The position numbers and the translations under genes are program-made. DNA of 33,774 bases from Acidimicrobiia bacterium. Its GTDB lineage: Bacteria > Actinomycetota > Acidimicrobiia > Acidimicrobiales > Aldehydirespiratoraceae. The stretch covers positions 1-33,774 of the forward strand of contig JAUIML010000010.1 in assembly GCA_030432715.1 (NCBI GenBank). The letters run 5' to 3'. The notes beneath the pieces were generated by a model that saw only the letters and a list, made by a program, of their open reading frames with translations, had not been told where the DNA came from and did no database searches. Positions within the stretch are counted from its first letter, which is position 1, and each line of letters opens with the position of its first letter. This document shows, in pieces, positions 14,632-21,887 of the stretch.

Positions 14632-14658
14632 CGGCAACCAGCACCGTCTTCTGACGGC
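14619..14658. terminator. Duplicated hairpin between convergent SDR and ribH genes
   Basis: A 17-nt sequence is repeated directly at 14619-14635 and 14642-14658 (period 23). Each copy contains the hairpin CCGTC-TTCT-GACGG. The first copy spans the SDR stop codon. No U tract follows. It probably acts on both convergent transcripts. Confidence 0.5.
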
Positions 14659-14662
14659 TGCG

Positions 14663-15109
14663 TTAGCCGACGAGCTGGGAGCGGGCGCTGAGCGTGTCGA
14701 GGGCCGAGCGGGCGACCTCGCGCCCCTTGCCCACCATGTGGGCGGTGAAGAACTCGACATGGTCGGCGTGCTCGTGGAACTGCTGGGGCGTCAGCACGCA
14801 GGAGAACACGGGCACGCCGGTGTCGAGCTGGACCCGCATGAGTCCGCCGATGACGGCGTCGGCCACGAACTCGTGACGGTAGACACCACCGTCGACGACG
14901 AACCCGGCCGCGATCACGCCGTCGAAGCGACCCGACGCGGCCAGCGACTGGACGAACAGCGGGATCTCGAAGGCGCCCGGCACCGAGAAGAACTCGATGT
15001 CGGCCACCGGACCGGCCACTTCGGTGAAGCCGTCCCTGGCGCGATCGACGATGTCGTCGTGCCACATGGACTGAACGAAGGCGAGGCGGGGTCGAGCGGT
15101 GTCGGTCAT
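14663..15109 (-). CDS. ribH: 6,7-dimethyl-8-ribityllumazine synthase, type II (RibH2-like)
   Basis: A 148-aa enzyme of the penultimate riboflavin step, condensing 5-amino-6-ribitylaminouracil with dihydroxybutanone phosphate. FSVPGAFEIPL, the VDGGVYRHEFVADAVIGG segment with catalytic His79, VPVFSCVLTPQQFHEH and the C-terminal HMVGKGREVA match the type II lumazine synthases (Brucella RibH2 style, decameric) rather than the icosahedral RibH1 type. No other rib gene or FMN riboswitch lies nearby, so this may be a stand-alone second copy or the only one. Start ATG at 15109 follows a TAGCCT -10 element by 7 nt. Confidence 0.92.
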   Translation of the reverse strand: MTDTARPRLAFVQSMWHDDIVDRARDGFTEVAGPVADIEFFSVPGAFEIPLFVQSLAASGRFDGVIAAGFVVDGGVYRHEFVADAVIGGLMRVQLDTGVPVFSCVLTPQQFHEHADHVEFFTAHMVGKGREVARSALDTLSARSQLVG

Positions 15110-15116
15110 GAACGCC

Positions 15117-15122
15117 AGGCTA
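15117..15122 (-). promoter_or_regulatory. -10 element of ribH (TAGCCT)
   Basis: TAGCCT on the minus strand, 7 nt before the ATG at 15109. Confidence 0.55.
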
Positions 15123-15141
15123 GGACAGCGGCCGCGACGGA

Positions 15142-15570
15142 TCAGCCCTCGGCCTCGTCTGCCGCATCCTGCTGGCCGATCCTCCGACAGTCGTCCATGT
15201 CGTCGCTGCCCAGAATGCTCTCGCCTTCCGGTGGACCCAGGTCGCCGACCTGGACTCGAGGTAGGACGGGCTCTGTCGGGGATCCGACGCCGGCGCGGTG
15301 GCGTAGTACCCGATGAAGGGCTGGCCCTCGTCCTCGAGACACGAGTTGAAGGGTCGCGTCATCTGCGCCGGACGGGTCGGTCTCGTCGTCGTCACCGATG
15401 GTGGCCTCCGACGCGCCGCCCGCACCACCGGCCGGGGAGGTCGTGGTGGTGACGAAGCGCGACGTGTCGACGGGGTCGGCCGAGTCGGAACCCGCGTTAC
15501 CCCCGCCGCAGGCCGAGACGAGGAGCGCGAGCGCCGCCACCAGGAACAGACGCGCCAACCGATTTCGCAT
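15142..15570 (-). CDS. Small lipoprotein with two apparent compensating frameshifts
   Basis: As written, an open frame of 142 aa beginning MRNRLARLFLVAALALLVSAC, a clear lipoprotein signal (C21). ATG 15570 has an excellent AAGGAGG about 7 nt upstream. The mature part starts Gly/Asp/Ser-rich. Between the C runs at 15353-15351 and 15281-15278 (coding strand), the written frame gives an Arg/His-rich stretch, whereas the alternative frame gives FNSCLEDEGQPFIGYY then TAPASDP, a normal-looking segment. One base fewer in the first run and one more in the second would restore a continuous protein with two cysteines (SCLEDEG and DDCRR), a pattern I associate with small actinobacterial two-Cys lipoproteins. 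Sequencing error or a genuine compensated mutation cannot be told apart here. Confidence 0.7.
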   Translation of the reverse strand: MRNRLARLFLVAALALLVSACGGGNAGSDSADPVDTSRFVTTTTSPAGGAGGASEATIGDDDETDPSGADDATLQLVSRGRGPALHRVLRHRAGVGSPTEPVLPRVQVGDLGPPEGESILGSDDMDDCRRIGQQDAADEAEG

Positions 15571-15641
15571 CCCTCCCCTCCTTCGCGCCCGGGTTCCGTC
15601 GGCCAAACCCGCCGCCGCTTGGCGGACCGTCGCCGGGGCCG

Positions 15642-15647
15642 TAGGTT
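15642..15647 (+). promoter_or_regulatory. -10 element of dioxygenase gene (TAGGTT)
   Basis: TAGGTT ends 6 nt before the ATG at 15654. Confidence 0.55.
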
Positions 15648-15653
15648 CGCGGG

Positions 15654-16493
15654 ATGGACGTCAATCCGGTGAGCGGTGCGCTCGGCGCGGAAATCCGCGG
15701 GGTCGACCTGCGCGACATCGATGCCGACTTCGACGCGCTGAAGGCCGCCCTGCTCGAACACGAGGTGCTCTTCTTCCGCGAGGTGCACCTCACCGAGGAT
15801 GAACACCTCGCCCTCGGACGCCGCTTCGGGACACCCTCGATCTTCCCGGTTGCCCGGCTCATGGGAGCGACGGAACCGACGATGACCGTGATCGAAGACG
15901 GCCCCGACAGCCCCAACAAGGCCGACATGTGGCACACCGACGTCACCTGGACCGCCACGCCGCCCGACTACGCGCTTCTCCACATGGAGGTGAAACCGGA
16001 AGTCGGCGGCGACACCCTCTGGTGCTCGGCCACCAAGGCCTACGACCTGTTGTCGCCGGCGATGCAGGACTTCCTCTGCGGTCTCACGGTGACCCACGAC
16101 AACGAGGGGTTCATCCGCCGGATGATCGAGAAGACCGGCGACCCCGAACACGAGCTCGTGGGGGGCCTCCGCGAGCACTATCCGCCGGTGGTCCACCCGA
16201 TGATCCGGACCCACCCGGAAACGGGCAAGCGGGCGCTGCTGTGGGCGCGGAACTTCATGCGCAGGATCAACGAGTTGACCGAGGCCGAGAATGCTGCGGT
16301 ACTCGGCCTGCTCGGCCAACACGTCAGCGACCCTCGGCTCCATTGCCGGTGGTCGTGGACCGAGGGCGACCTGGCCATCTGGGACGAACGCTCGACACTG
16401 CACCGAGCCGCCGCCGACCACTGGCCCCACCGACGGGTGGTTCGCCGCTGCGAGATCGACGGCAGCCGCCCCTACTTCGACGCCGCGGCGTGA
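15654..16493 (+). CDS. TauD/TfdA-family Fe(II)/2-oxoglutarate dioxygenase
   Basis: A 279-aa cytosolic non-heme iron oxygenase. Iron ligands are H94 and D96 in MWHTDVTW and distal His at about 250 in ERSTLHRAAADH; the 2-oxoglutarate-binding Arg is in HRRVVRRCEI. The N-terminal SGALGAEIRGVDL block is also typical. TauD relatives act on taurine, alkyl sulfates, 2,4-D or other small acids; the substrate here cannot be named. Its stop codon overlaps the start of the SMP-30 gene by 4 nt (GTGA), so the two enzymes are translationally coupled and may work on the same compound. Confidence 0.92.
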   Translation: MDVNPVSGALGAEIRGVDLRDIDADFDALKAALLEHEVLFFREVHLTEDEHLALGRRFGTPSIFPVARLMGATEPTMTVIEDGPDSPNKADMWHTDVTWTATPPDYALLHMEVKPEVGGDTLWCSATKAYDLLSPAMQDFLCGLTVTHDNEGFIRRMIEKTGDPEHELVGGLREHYPPVVHPMIRTHPETGKRALLWARNFMRRINELTEAENAAVLGLLGQHVSDPRLHCRWSWTEGDLAIWDERSTLHRAAADHWPHRRVVRRCEIDGSRPYFDAAA

Positions 16494-17392
16494 CCGCCGT
16501 CCACCAGGCCGTCACCGGAGGGATCCTCCTCGGCGAGTGCCCCCTGTGGAGCCCTGCGGAGCAGGCGCTCTACTGGATCGACATCGACGGCCACGCCGTC
16601 CATCGCCACGACCCCGCGACCGGAGCCGACGAACTCCGTCCGATCGGGGCCCGGCCCGGTTGCCTCGCACTCACCCCCGTCGCCGGGCGACTCCTCGTGG
16701 CGACCGAGCACCGCCTCGCATGGCTCGACTGGTCGAGCGGGACGCTCGAACCCTGGCTCGACCTCGAGGACCCGTCGACCGGCAACCGCTGCAACGACGG
16801 TCGCGTCGATCCCGGTGGGCGGCTCGTGGTCGGCACCATGTGGCCCGACACCAGTGCCCGAAAGCCCAGCGGCGCCCTCTACCGCGTCGCAGCCGACGGT
16901 GGTGTCCACACGATGTTGCGCGAGGTGACCGTGCCCAACGGGTTGGCCTTCGACGAGGACCGGGGCCTCATGTACTTCGCCGACACCCCGACCGAGACCG
17001 TACTGGTGGCCGACTACGACATCGAGACGGGCGAACGACGCAACGTCCGCCCGTTCCTCGACTACGGACCTCTCCCGGGCAAGCCCGACGGCGCCTGTCT
17101 CGACGCCGACGGGTGCTACTGGTCGGCATCGGTCTACGGCTGGGCGGTCATCCGGGTCACTCCCGACGGACGCATCGACCGACGGGTCGAACTGCCGGTC
17201 GAGAAGCCCTCGATGCCCGCGTTCGGTGGACCCGATCTGTCGACCCTGTTCGTCACGTCGATCGGGTCGGCCGGCTCGAAGCCCTCGGCGGAGGGACGCG
17301 ACGGCTTCTCCCCCGGCGACCTCATGGCGATCGACATGGACGTCCAGGGTCGGCCCGAGCCCTTCTTCGGCTCCGCCGGGGCGCCGGGCTGA
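16490..17392 (+). CDS. SMP-30/gluconolactonase-family lactonase
   Basis: A 300-aa six-bladed beta-propeller of the SMP-30/LRE family, which hydrolyses sugar or aromatic lactones with one divalent metal. Metal-site residues are E16 in LGECPLW, Asn in VPNGLAF and Asp in KPDGACLDADG. CNDGRVDPGG and ALYRV also match. GTG at 16490 is the start because ILLGECPLW must lie near the N-terminus and the codon overlaps the preceding stop. The coupling with a 2-oxoglutarate dioxygenase hints at a catabolic pathway in which an oxidised product lactonises; that is inference. Confidence 0.9.
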   Translation: MTAVHQAVTGGILLGECPLWSPAEQALYWIDIDGHAVHRHDPATGADELRPIGARPGCLALTPVAGRLLVATEHRLAWLDWSSGTLEPWLDLEDPSTGNRCNDGRVDPGGRLVVGTMWPDTSARKPSGALYRVAADGGVHTMLREVTVPNGLAFDEDRGLMYFADTPTETVLVADYDIETGERRNVRPFLDYGPLPGKPDGACLDADGCYWSASVYGWAVIRVTPDGRIDRRVELPVEKPSMPAFGGPDLSTLFVTSIGSAGSKPSAEGRDGFSPGDLMAIDMDVQGRPEPFFGSAGAPG

Positions 17393-17417
17393 CTCGGCGC
17401 GCGGCACCTCCCGCGCC

Positions 17418-17423
17418 TACCGT
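17418..17423 (+). promoter_or_regulatory. -10 element of 17431 gene (TACCGT)
   Basis: TACCGT ends 7 nt before the ATG at 17431. Confidence 0.5.
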
Positions 17424-17430
17424 TCGAGAG

Positions 17431-17970
17431 ATGGATCTGCGCTGGCAGGAACGGCAACGGGCATTCCAGGCGCGGGTGTTGATCGACGACGACCCCGCGC
17501 TGGGGCTGCGCCCGTACCGCACCTTCCTCGGCCCCGCGGACCGCGCCGACGACCGCCACACCGGACGTGGTGAACGCCTCGTGGTCACCCTCGTCGCGGG
17601 CGGCGTGCTGGTGTCGTTGCTGCTCGCGTTCGGTCTCCCTCGGGAGTTCGCCGCCCTCGCGGCGAGCCTCACCGGAGGGATCGCGCTCATGACCGTGGTG
17701 TCGCCGTCGTCGCCCCACCCGCCCCGGGAGCCCTCGGGCCCGCTGCTGGCTGTGTATCCGTCGTCCGTCACCGGGGGCATGGCGCCCGTCTGCGTGACCC
17801 GGATCAGCGCCGACGAGTTCGACCGGCTCGGCACGGAGGGATTCGGCACCGTCGTCGGCACTCCCCGACCGGGGGCCACGTTCGGACTCTTCGTCGATGA
17901 CCATCTCGTGTGGCCACGCACACCGCCGCGTGGGCCCCGACGCGACGACCCGCGATTCGGCAGCGCCTGA
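17431..17970 (+). CDS. Membrane protein of unknown function
   Basis: A 179-aa protein not recognised. Two hydrophobic segments (about residues 49-67 and 70-88) form a hairpin in the membrane. The N-terminal 45 residues are charged and contain several Arg and Asp. The C-terminal 90 residues are soluble, with Pro/Ser linkers and an Arg/Pro-rich tail (PRTPPRGPRRDDPRFG). ATG at 17431 is chosen from its -10 element 7 nt upstream. The gene starts 38 nt after the SMP-30 gene, with its own promoter, so functional linkage is not implied. It converges on the flavin reductase gene across an 18-nt gap occupied by a palindrome. Confidence 0.72.
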   Translation: MDLRWQERQRAFQARVLIDDDPALGLRPYRTFLGPADRADDRHTGRGERLVVTLVAGGVLVSLLLAFGLPREFAALAASLTGGIALMTVVSPSSPHPPREPSGPLLAVYPSSVTGGMAPVCVTRISADEFDRLGTEGFGTVVGTPRPGATFGLFVDDHLVWPRTPPRGPRRDDPRFGSA

Positions 17971-17972
17971 CG

Positions 17973-17986
17973 GCCGACCGGTCGGC
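17973..17986. terminator. Perfect 14-bp palindrome between convergent genes
   Basis: GCCGACCGGTCGGC fills the 18-nt gap between the stop codons at 17970 and 17989. As RNA it folds to a 5-bp stem with a CCGG loop. No U run; possible bidirectional terminator. Confidence 0.4.
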
Positions 17987-17988
17987 GG

Positions 17989-18486
17989 TCAGTGCCGCTT
18001 GACCCCGCCGTACTTCATCCGGGTGTCGGACATGGCCGCGGCCCGCTTGTCGTCGTCGTTGATGGCCGCGTCCACGAGTTCACCGACGAACAGCGTGTGG
18101 GTGCCGAGGTCGATCGCTTGGCGCACCTCGCAGTCGAGCCACGCGATCGCCTCGTCGAACACCGGAGCGCCGGTGGTGGCCGACCTGACCGGTCGTCCGT
18201 TGAGCGTGTCGCCGTCGTCGTCGGCCGGCTTCGAGAACTTCACGAAGACCCTCGTGTCGTCGCTGTCCCACAGGTTGACGGTGAAGGACCCGCCCTCGCT
18301 GATCAGCCGGTGCGTGACCGCGGTGTTGTCCACCCCGATCCCGATCAGGACCGGCTCCATCGACAACTGCGTGATCCAGCTCGTGGTCATCGCGTTGCGT
18401 TCGTCGCCCGCCCGCGAGCCGACGAGGGCGAGCGCATTGGGGATCTTCCATGAGACGCGGTTGGTGAGTTCGTCGTCGATCGGCAT
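17989..18486 (-). CDS. Flavin reductase-like FMN-binding protein
   Basis: A 165-aa protein of the flavin reductase domain family (FMN-binding split barrel), typically the NAD(P)H:flavin oxidoreductase partner of two-component monooxygenases. Features: NALALVGSRAGDERNAMTTSWITQLSMEP (flavin-binding region, about 17-45), VNLWDSDD, and WLDCEVRQAIDLGTHTLFVGELVDA (about 117-141). No monooxygenase component lies next to it. ATG at 18486 is 7 nt after a TACCGT -10 element. The C-terminal MSDTRMKYGGVKRH is usual for this type. Confidence 0.88.
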   Translation of the reverse strand: MPIDDELTNRVSWKIPNALALVGSRAGDERNAMTTSWITQLSMEPVLIGIGVDNTAVTHRLISEGGSFTVNLWDSDDTRVFVKFSKPADDDGDTLNGRPVRSATTGAPVFDEAIAWLDCEVRQAIDLGTHTLFVGELVDAAINDDDKRAAAMSDTRMKYGGVKRH

Positions 18487-18493
18487 GGCCGGG

Positions 18494-18499
18494 ACGGTA
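18494..18499 (-). promoter_or_regulatory. -10 element of flavin reductase gene (TACCGT)
   Basis: TACCGT on the minus strand, 7 nt before the ATG at 18486. Confidence 0.5.
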
Positions 18500-18575
18500 G
18501 CTCAGCCGTGCGCGGGGTGGCCGTCGCCGGGCCGCGGCCCCAGGCACGGGAGCCACGCCGCCGGCCGACGAGAAC

Positions 18576-20594
18576 TCAACCGCGTGCCCGCCGAGCCAGG
18601 ACGGGACGCCCGCTGGCCAGCACCGTCGCCACCCCCTCGACGAACAGCGCCCGGCCCTCGACCTCGGCCGACTTCTCGTGCCAGTGAGCCTCCACCTCGA
18701 AGTCGGTGGCGCCGGCCACGACCATCTCCTCGGCGACGATCCGCTCGGCCGCGGCGGTCGCGCGGCGGCGCGCCTCGTCCACGTCGTACACCGTCTCGGG
18801 ATCGGGGCCCGAGTGCACACGGAAGATTCCACGCCGAGGCGCGGTGACCGTCACCTGGCGACGCAGCCGCACGCGGCCGACGACGGCACCGATCGCGTTC
18901 GCGACGTCGGCGTGCTCGGGCACGATCACCGAGGCACCGAGCAGCTCACCGACCGCAGGGTGGTACGTCGCGGCCGGTGCACCCAACGCGACGACCGGAA
19001 CGGCGAGACCGATGTCGATCCGAGCCGTGGTCGCGGTCCGATCGAGGGCAGCCCGCACGACCTCCGATGCGACCGCGTCGGCCGAGATCCCGTCTCGAAC
19101 GAGCGCGGCAGCCAGCAGCGCCTCGGCTGAGCGGCGAGCCAGGGTCTCGACGACCACGCCGGCCAGGTACCGGCCGTCGGGCGCGATCGCCCTGCCGTAG
19201 CGGTCGCGCCGGCGGGCGAAGAGTTCGGCCGCAGCCGTCGCCGGTTCGGGAGGGTGGGTGGCCTGCGTACCGAGGACGTGGCTGGCGTCGGTCGGGGTGA
19301 AGCCCGACACCCGGACCACTCCGCGAGCCACGAGCCGGGTCAGGGCCCGACTCTGGACGCTCGAGGAGACGACGAGATCCGCGGCTTGCCACCCGGATCC
19401 GATCGCTTCCAGCACCGCCGTCTCGGCCCCGTCCGTCGGGGCCCGGTCGGCTCGGGCGGTGGCCTGGACGAACACCCCCGCCCATTCGGCGGGCGGGACG
19501 TCGGCGGCGAGTTGACGAGCGAACGTGGACTCGATCAGGTCGCCGGCGTCGGTGGCCGACGACACGATCGGGACGACTCGTCGGGGCCCGATCACCAGCT
19601 GGGCCCCGATCGGCCGCGATTCGAGCGACACCTCGCTGTCACCGCCGATCCCGTGGGTGTGCATCAGCACCGCCTCGACCATCGTGTGGTGGCCCCCCAC
19701 GACCGCTCCCTCGGTGCCGAACTCGGGAAGTCCGTCGCGGAGGACAGCGATGTCGGTCGTCGTTCCCCCCATGTCGACGATCAACGCGTCGGGAAGATCG
19801 GCCAGATGGGCTGCGCCCACCAGACTCGCAGCCGGCCCCGAGAGGATGGTCTCCACCGGGCGGTCGCGCACGAACGCCGAGGACACGAGCGACCCGTTGC
19901 CCCGCACCACCATGATCGGCGCGTCGATGCCTCGTTGGTCGAGGAGCGACACCGTGGTGGACACGAGTTCGTCGATCATCGCGATCAGCCGGGCGTTGAG
20001 GAGCGCGGTGACGGAGCGCTTCGGCCCGTTCAGACCGTCGGACAACTCGTGACTGCAGGTGACGGGCAGTCCGGTCCGGGACCGGATGACGTCGCGCACC
20101 GCGAGCTCGTGCTCGGGGTTGCGCACTGCGAACTGGCCGGTGACGGCGAACGCCTCGACCTCGTCGGGGAGCGACGACAACGCGGCATCGAGCGCATCGA
20201 GATCGAGCTCGGCCCGAATGGCGCCGTGCGAGGTGTGCCCGCCGTCGATCGTGACGACCCGATCGGTGCCCACCACGTCGCGAAGTCCGCCCCGGTCGAT
20301 GGCGTCGGCGTCGAATCCGATCATCACCAGACAGGCGGGCCGACCGACCCCTTCCACCAGGGCGTTCGTTGCCAGGGTCGTGGACAGCGACACGAGGGCG
20401 ATCTCGGCGGCGTCGACCCGAGCCGAGCCGATGGCTGCGTCGAGGGCCTCCTCGATGCCGATGGCGAGGTCGTCGTGGGTGGTGGGCGCCTTGGCCTTCG
20501 CCAGCACCACCCCTCGGCCCTCGTCGTAGACGACGGCGTCGGTGTAGGTGCCGCCGGTGTCGACACCGACGAACACCGTACGAGCCTCGGACAT
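18576..20594 (-). CDS. Hydantoinase/oxoprolinase A-subunit (HyuA) family protein
   Basis: A 672-aa cytosolic protein of the HyuA/oxoprolinase/acetone-carboxylase-beta family. VGVDTGGTYTDAVVYDE (9-25) is the N-terminal ASKHA phosphate-binding motif, ELSDGLNGPKRSVTALLNARL and LSGPAASLVGAAHLADLPDALIVDMGGTTTDIAVLRDG are the family core. These enzymes hydrolyse or carboxylate amide or ketone substrates with ATP, normally together with a HyuB subunit. No hyuB gene is adjacent: the next gene downstream is a flavin reductase after 89 nt. Either it acts alone or its partner is elsewhere. Only a weak -10 match (CACAAT, 6 nt upstream) precedes the ATG. Confidence 0.9.
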   Translation of the reverse strand: MSEARTVFVGVDTGGTYTDAVVYDEGRGVVLAKAKAPTTHDDLAIGIEEALDAAIGSARVDAAEIALVSLSTTLATNALVEGVGRPACLVMIGFDADAIDRGGLRDVVGTDRVVTIDGGHTSHGAIRAELDLDALDAALSSLPDEVEAFAVTGQFAVRNPEHELAVRDVIRSRTGLPVTCSHELSDGLNGPKRSVTALLNARLIAMIDELVSTTVSLLDQRGIDAPIMVVRGNGSLVSSAFVRDRPVETILSGPAASLVGAAHLADLPDALIVDMGGTTTDIAVLRDGLPEFGTEGAVVGGHHTMVEAVLMHTHGIGGDSEVSLESRPIGAQLVIGPRRVVPIVSSATDAGDLIESTFARQLAADVPPAEWAGVFVQATARADRAPTDGAETAVLEAIGSGWQAADLVVSSSVQSRALTRLVARGVVRVSGFTPTDASHVLGTQATHPPEPATAAAELFARRRDRYGRAIAPDGRYLAGVVVETLARRSAEALLAAALVRDGISADAVASEVVRAALDRTATTARIDIGLAVPVVALGAPAATYHPAVGELLGASVIVPEHADVANAIGAVVGRVRLRRQVTVTAPRRGIFRVHSGPDPETVYDVDEARRRATAAAERIVAEEMVVAGATDFEVEAHWHEKSAEVEGRALFVEGVATVLASGRPVLARRARG

Positions 20595-20600
20595 CCCGAC

Positions 20601-20606
20601 ATTGTG
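20601..20606 (-). promoter_or_regulatory. Weak -10-like element of HyuA gene (CACAAT)
   Basis: CACAAT on the minus strand, 6 nt before the ATG at 20594. First base deviates from TANNNT. Confidence 0.25.
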
Positions 20607-20610
20607 CCTC

Positions 20611-20616
20611 TAGTGT
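20611..20616 (+). promoter_or_regulatory. -10 element of 20623 gene (TAGTGT)
   Basis: TAGTGT ends 6 nt before the ATG at 20623. Confidence 0.5.
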
Positions 20617-20622
20617 CCGGGG

Positions 20623-21144
20623 ATGCCCCGCATCTCACGCCCCGACATGGCCGACTACGGCGTCCCCGAGGAACTCGACGGCACCCTGCCGTGGTCCTGG
20701 GCCGAGCAGCGAATGGCCGCGAGCCGCAACTTCTGGCTGGTCACGGTGAACGCTGCCGGGCGGCCCCATTCGATGCCCGTGTGGGGGGTGTGGATGCCCG
20801 AACGCGAACGGTTCGGATTCAGTTGCGCGAAGTCGGCCCGAAAGGTCCGCAACATCGCGGCCAACCCCCGAGTGGTCGTCACCAACGACGATGCCGTCCA
20901 TGTCGTCTCGATCGAGGGACGCGCCGTCGATCTCGAACCCGACGGCGAGCTGACGCTCGCGGAGGGCTACCTCCACAAGTACGCGGACGAGCCGGGATTC
21001 GCCGACGGCGGTGTCGACGCGATGATCGAATTCCTTCGCGCCAACGCGACCTACGAGGTGATCCCCGAGCGGGCCTTCGGCATGATCGAGACGCCCGAGG
21101 AGTTCGGCGCCGCAGCCACTCGCTGGACCTGGGACCAGCCCTGA
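20623..21144 (+). CDS. Pyridoxamine 5'-phosphate oxidase-fold FMN/F420-binding protein
   Basis: A 173-aa split-barrel protein of the PNPOx-like superfamily. The fold is shown by FWLVTVNAAGRPHSMPVWGVWMPER (about 30-55), SARKVRNIAANPRVVVTNDDAVHVVSIEGRAVDLE (about 68-103) and the closing AATRWTWD. Actinobacterial members bind FMN or F420; which one cannot be decided by eye. It is not pdxH, being too divergent. Leaderless start at ATG 20623. The stop codon lies inside a strong inverted repeat shared with the convergent nitroreductase gene. Confidence 0.85.
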   Translation: MPRISRPDMADYGVPEELDGTLPWSWAEQRMAASRNFWLVTVNAAGRPHSMPVWGVWMPERERFGFSCAKSARKVRNIAANPRVVVTNDDAVHVVSIEGRAVDLEPDGELTLAEGYLHKYADEPGFADGGVDAMIEFLRANATYEVIPERAFGMIETPEEFGAAATRWTWDQP

Positions 21145-21160
21145 CCCGGCGGGTCAGGGC
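21138..21160. terminator. Hairpin spanning both stop codons of convergent genes
   Basis: Ten-base arms GCCCTGACCC (21138-21147) and GGGTCAGGGC (21151-21160) with a GGC loop. The TGA of the 20623 gene (21142-21144) and the TGA of the minus-strand nitroreductase (21156-21154) lie opposite each other in the stem. No U tract. Confidence 0.6.
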
Positions 21161-21804
21161 CAGAGCGGCTCGTCGATCTCGAATCCGACCGGCGTGCCCC
21201 AGGTGTTGCGGTACGACACCTCGTGGGCGGGGCGACGCGGGGCCACCCCCCACTTGCCCTCCGGGTAGCCGAACGGCACACACGCCGACATCCGCCAACC
21301 CTCTTCCTTCGGTACGCCGAGCACGTCGAGGGTCTCGTCGTTCTTGAACATCAACACGCTGGTCAGCGACGAACCGACGCCGTCGGCGCGGGCCTGGAGC
21401 ATGGCGCTCCACACCGCGGGGAAGATCGAACCGCCGGTGGTGTCGAACTGGTCGAACGCGAACAGCAGGAGGGGGTACTTGTCGAAGTTCTCCTGCGCCC
21501 AGGTGACCGAGTTCATCATCTTCCTGAACTTCCGCGCGACCGCATCATCGGAGCTGTTCGCGTGGTCCACCTGGTCCTTGTAGACCGTGGCCCACAGCAT
21601 GTCGATGCACTCCGAATAGAGCGCCGCGACCTTCGCGATCTGCTCCTTGTCGTCGACGAGCATGAACCGCCATCCCTGGGCATTGCCGCCGCTCGGGGCG
21701 CGGACCGCGGCATCGAGGATGCGGGCCTGCACCTCCTCGGGCACAGGATCGGGCTTCACTCGGCGCATCGCTCGCGTGGTGTAGAGCGCTTCTCTGATGT
21801 CCAC
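21154..21804 (-). CDS. Nitroreductase-family FMN oxidoreductase
   Basis: A 216-aa NfsA/FRP-type nitroreductase fold protein. ALYTTRAMRRVKPDPVPEE (6-24) is the FMN phosphate-binding start, followed by APSGGNAQGWRF, the usual cofactor loop (about 36-47). SIFPAVWSAMLQARADGVGSSL and VPFGYPEG complete the pattern. Members reduce nitro compounds, quinones or flavins; physiological substrate unknown. GTG at 21804 is preceded by AGGAG with about 5-nt spacing, so this gene belongs to the Shine-Dalgarno class. Confidence 0.9.
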   Translation of the reverse strand: MDIREALYTTRAMRRVKPDPVPEEVQARILDAAVRAPSGGNAQGWRFMLVDDKEQIAKVAALYSECIDMLWATVYKDQVDHANSSDDAVARKFRKMMNSVTWAQENFDKYPLLLFAFDQFDTTGGSIFPAVWSAMLQARADGVGSSLTSVLMFKNDETLDVLGVPKEEGWRMSACVPFGYPEGKWGVAPRRPAHEVSYRNTWGTPVGFEIDEPLWP

Positions 21805-21874
21805 GACAACTCCTCGGGAATCGTTTCTCCGACGGAGTCGATCACACGATGAGCGAGAGTGCGAGGCGAGCGCC

Positions 21875-21880
21875 TAGCGT
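21875..21880 (+). promoter_or_regulatory. -10 element of hydrolase gene (TAGCGT)
   Basis: TAGCGT ends 7 nt before the ATG at 21888. Confidence 0.55.
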
Positions 21881-21887
21881 TTCCCGG

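Noticed and set aside
14660-15109. FMN riboswitch or riboflavin operon around ribH
   Set aside because: The gene is preceded by only a short leaderless promoter and no other rib gene lies nearby.
19254-21347. Long open frame antisense to the HyuA gene and running into the next gene (697 codons)
   Set aside because: Gly/Arg/His-rich low-complexity translation, no domain, overlaps two well-supported genes.
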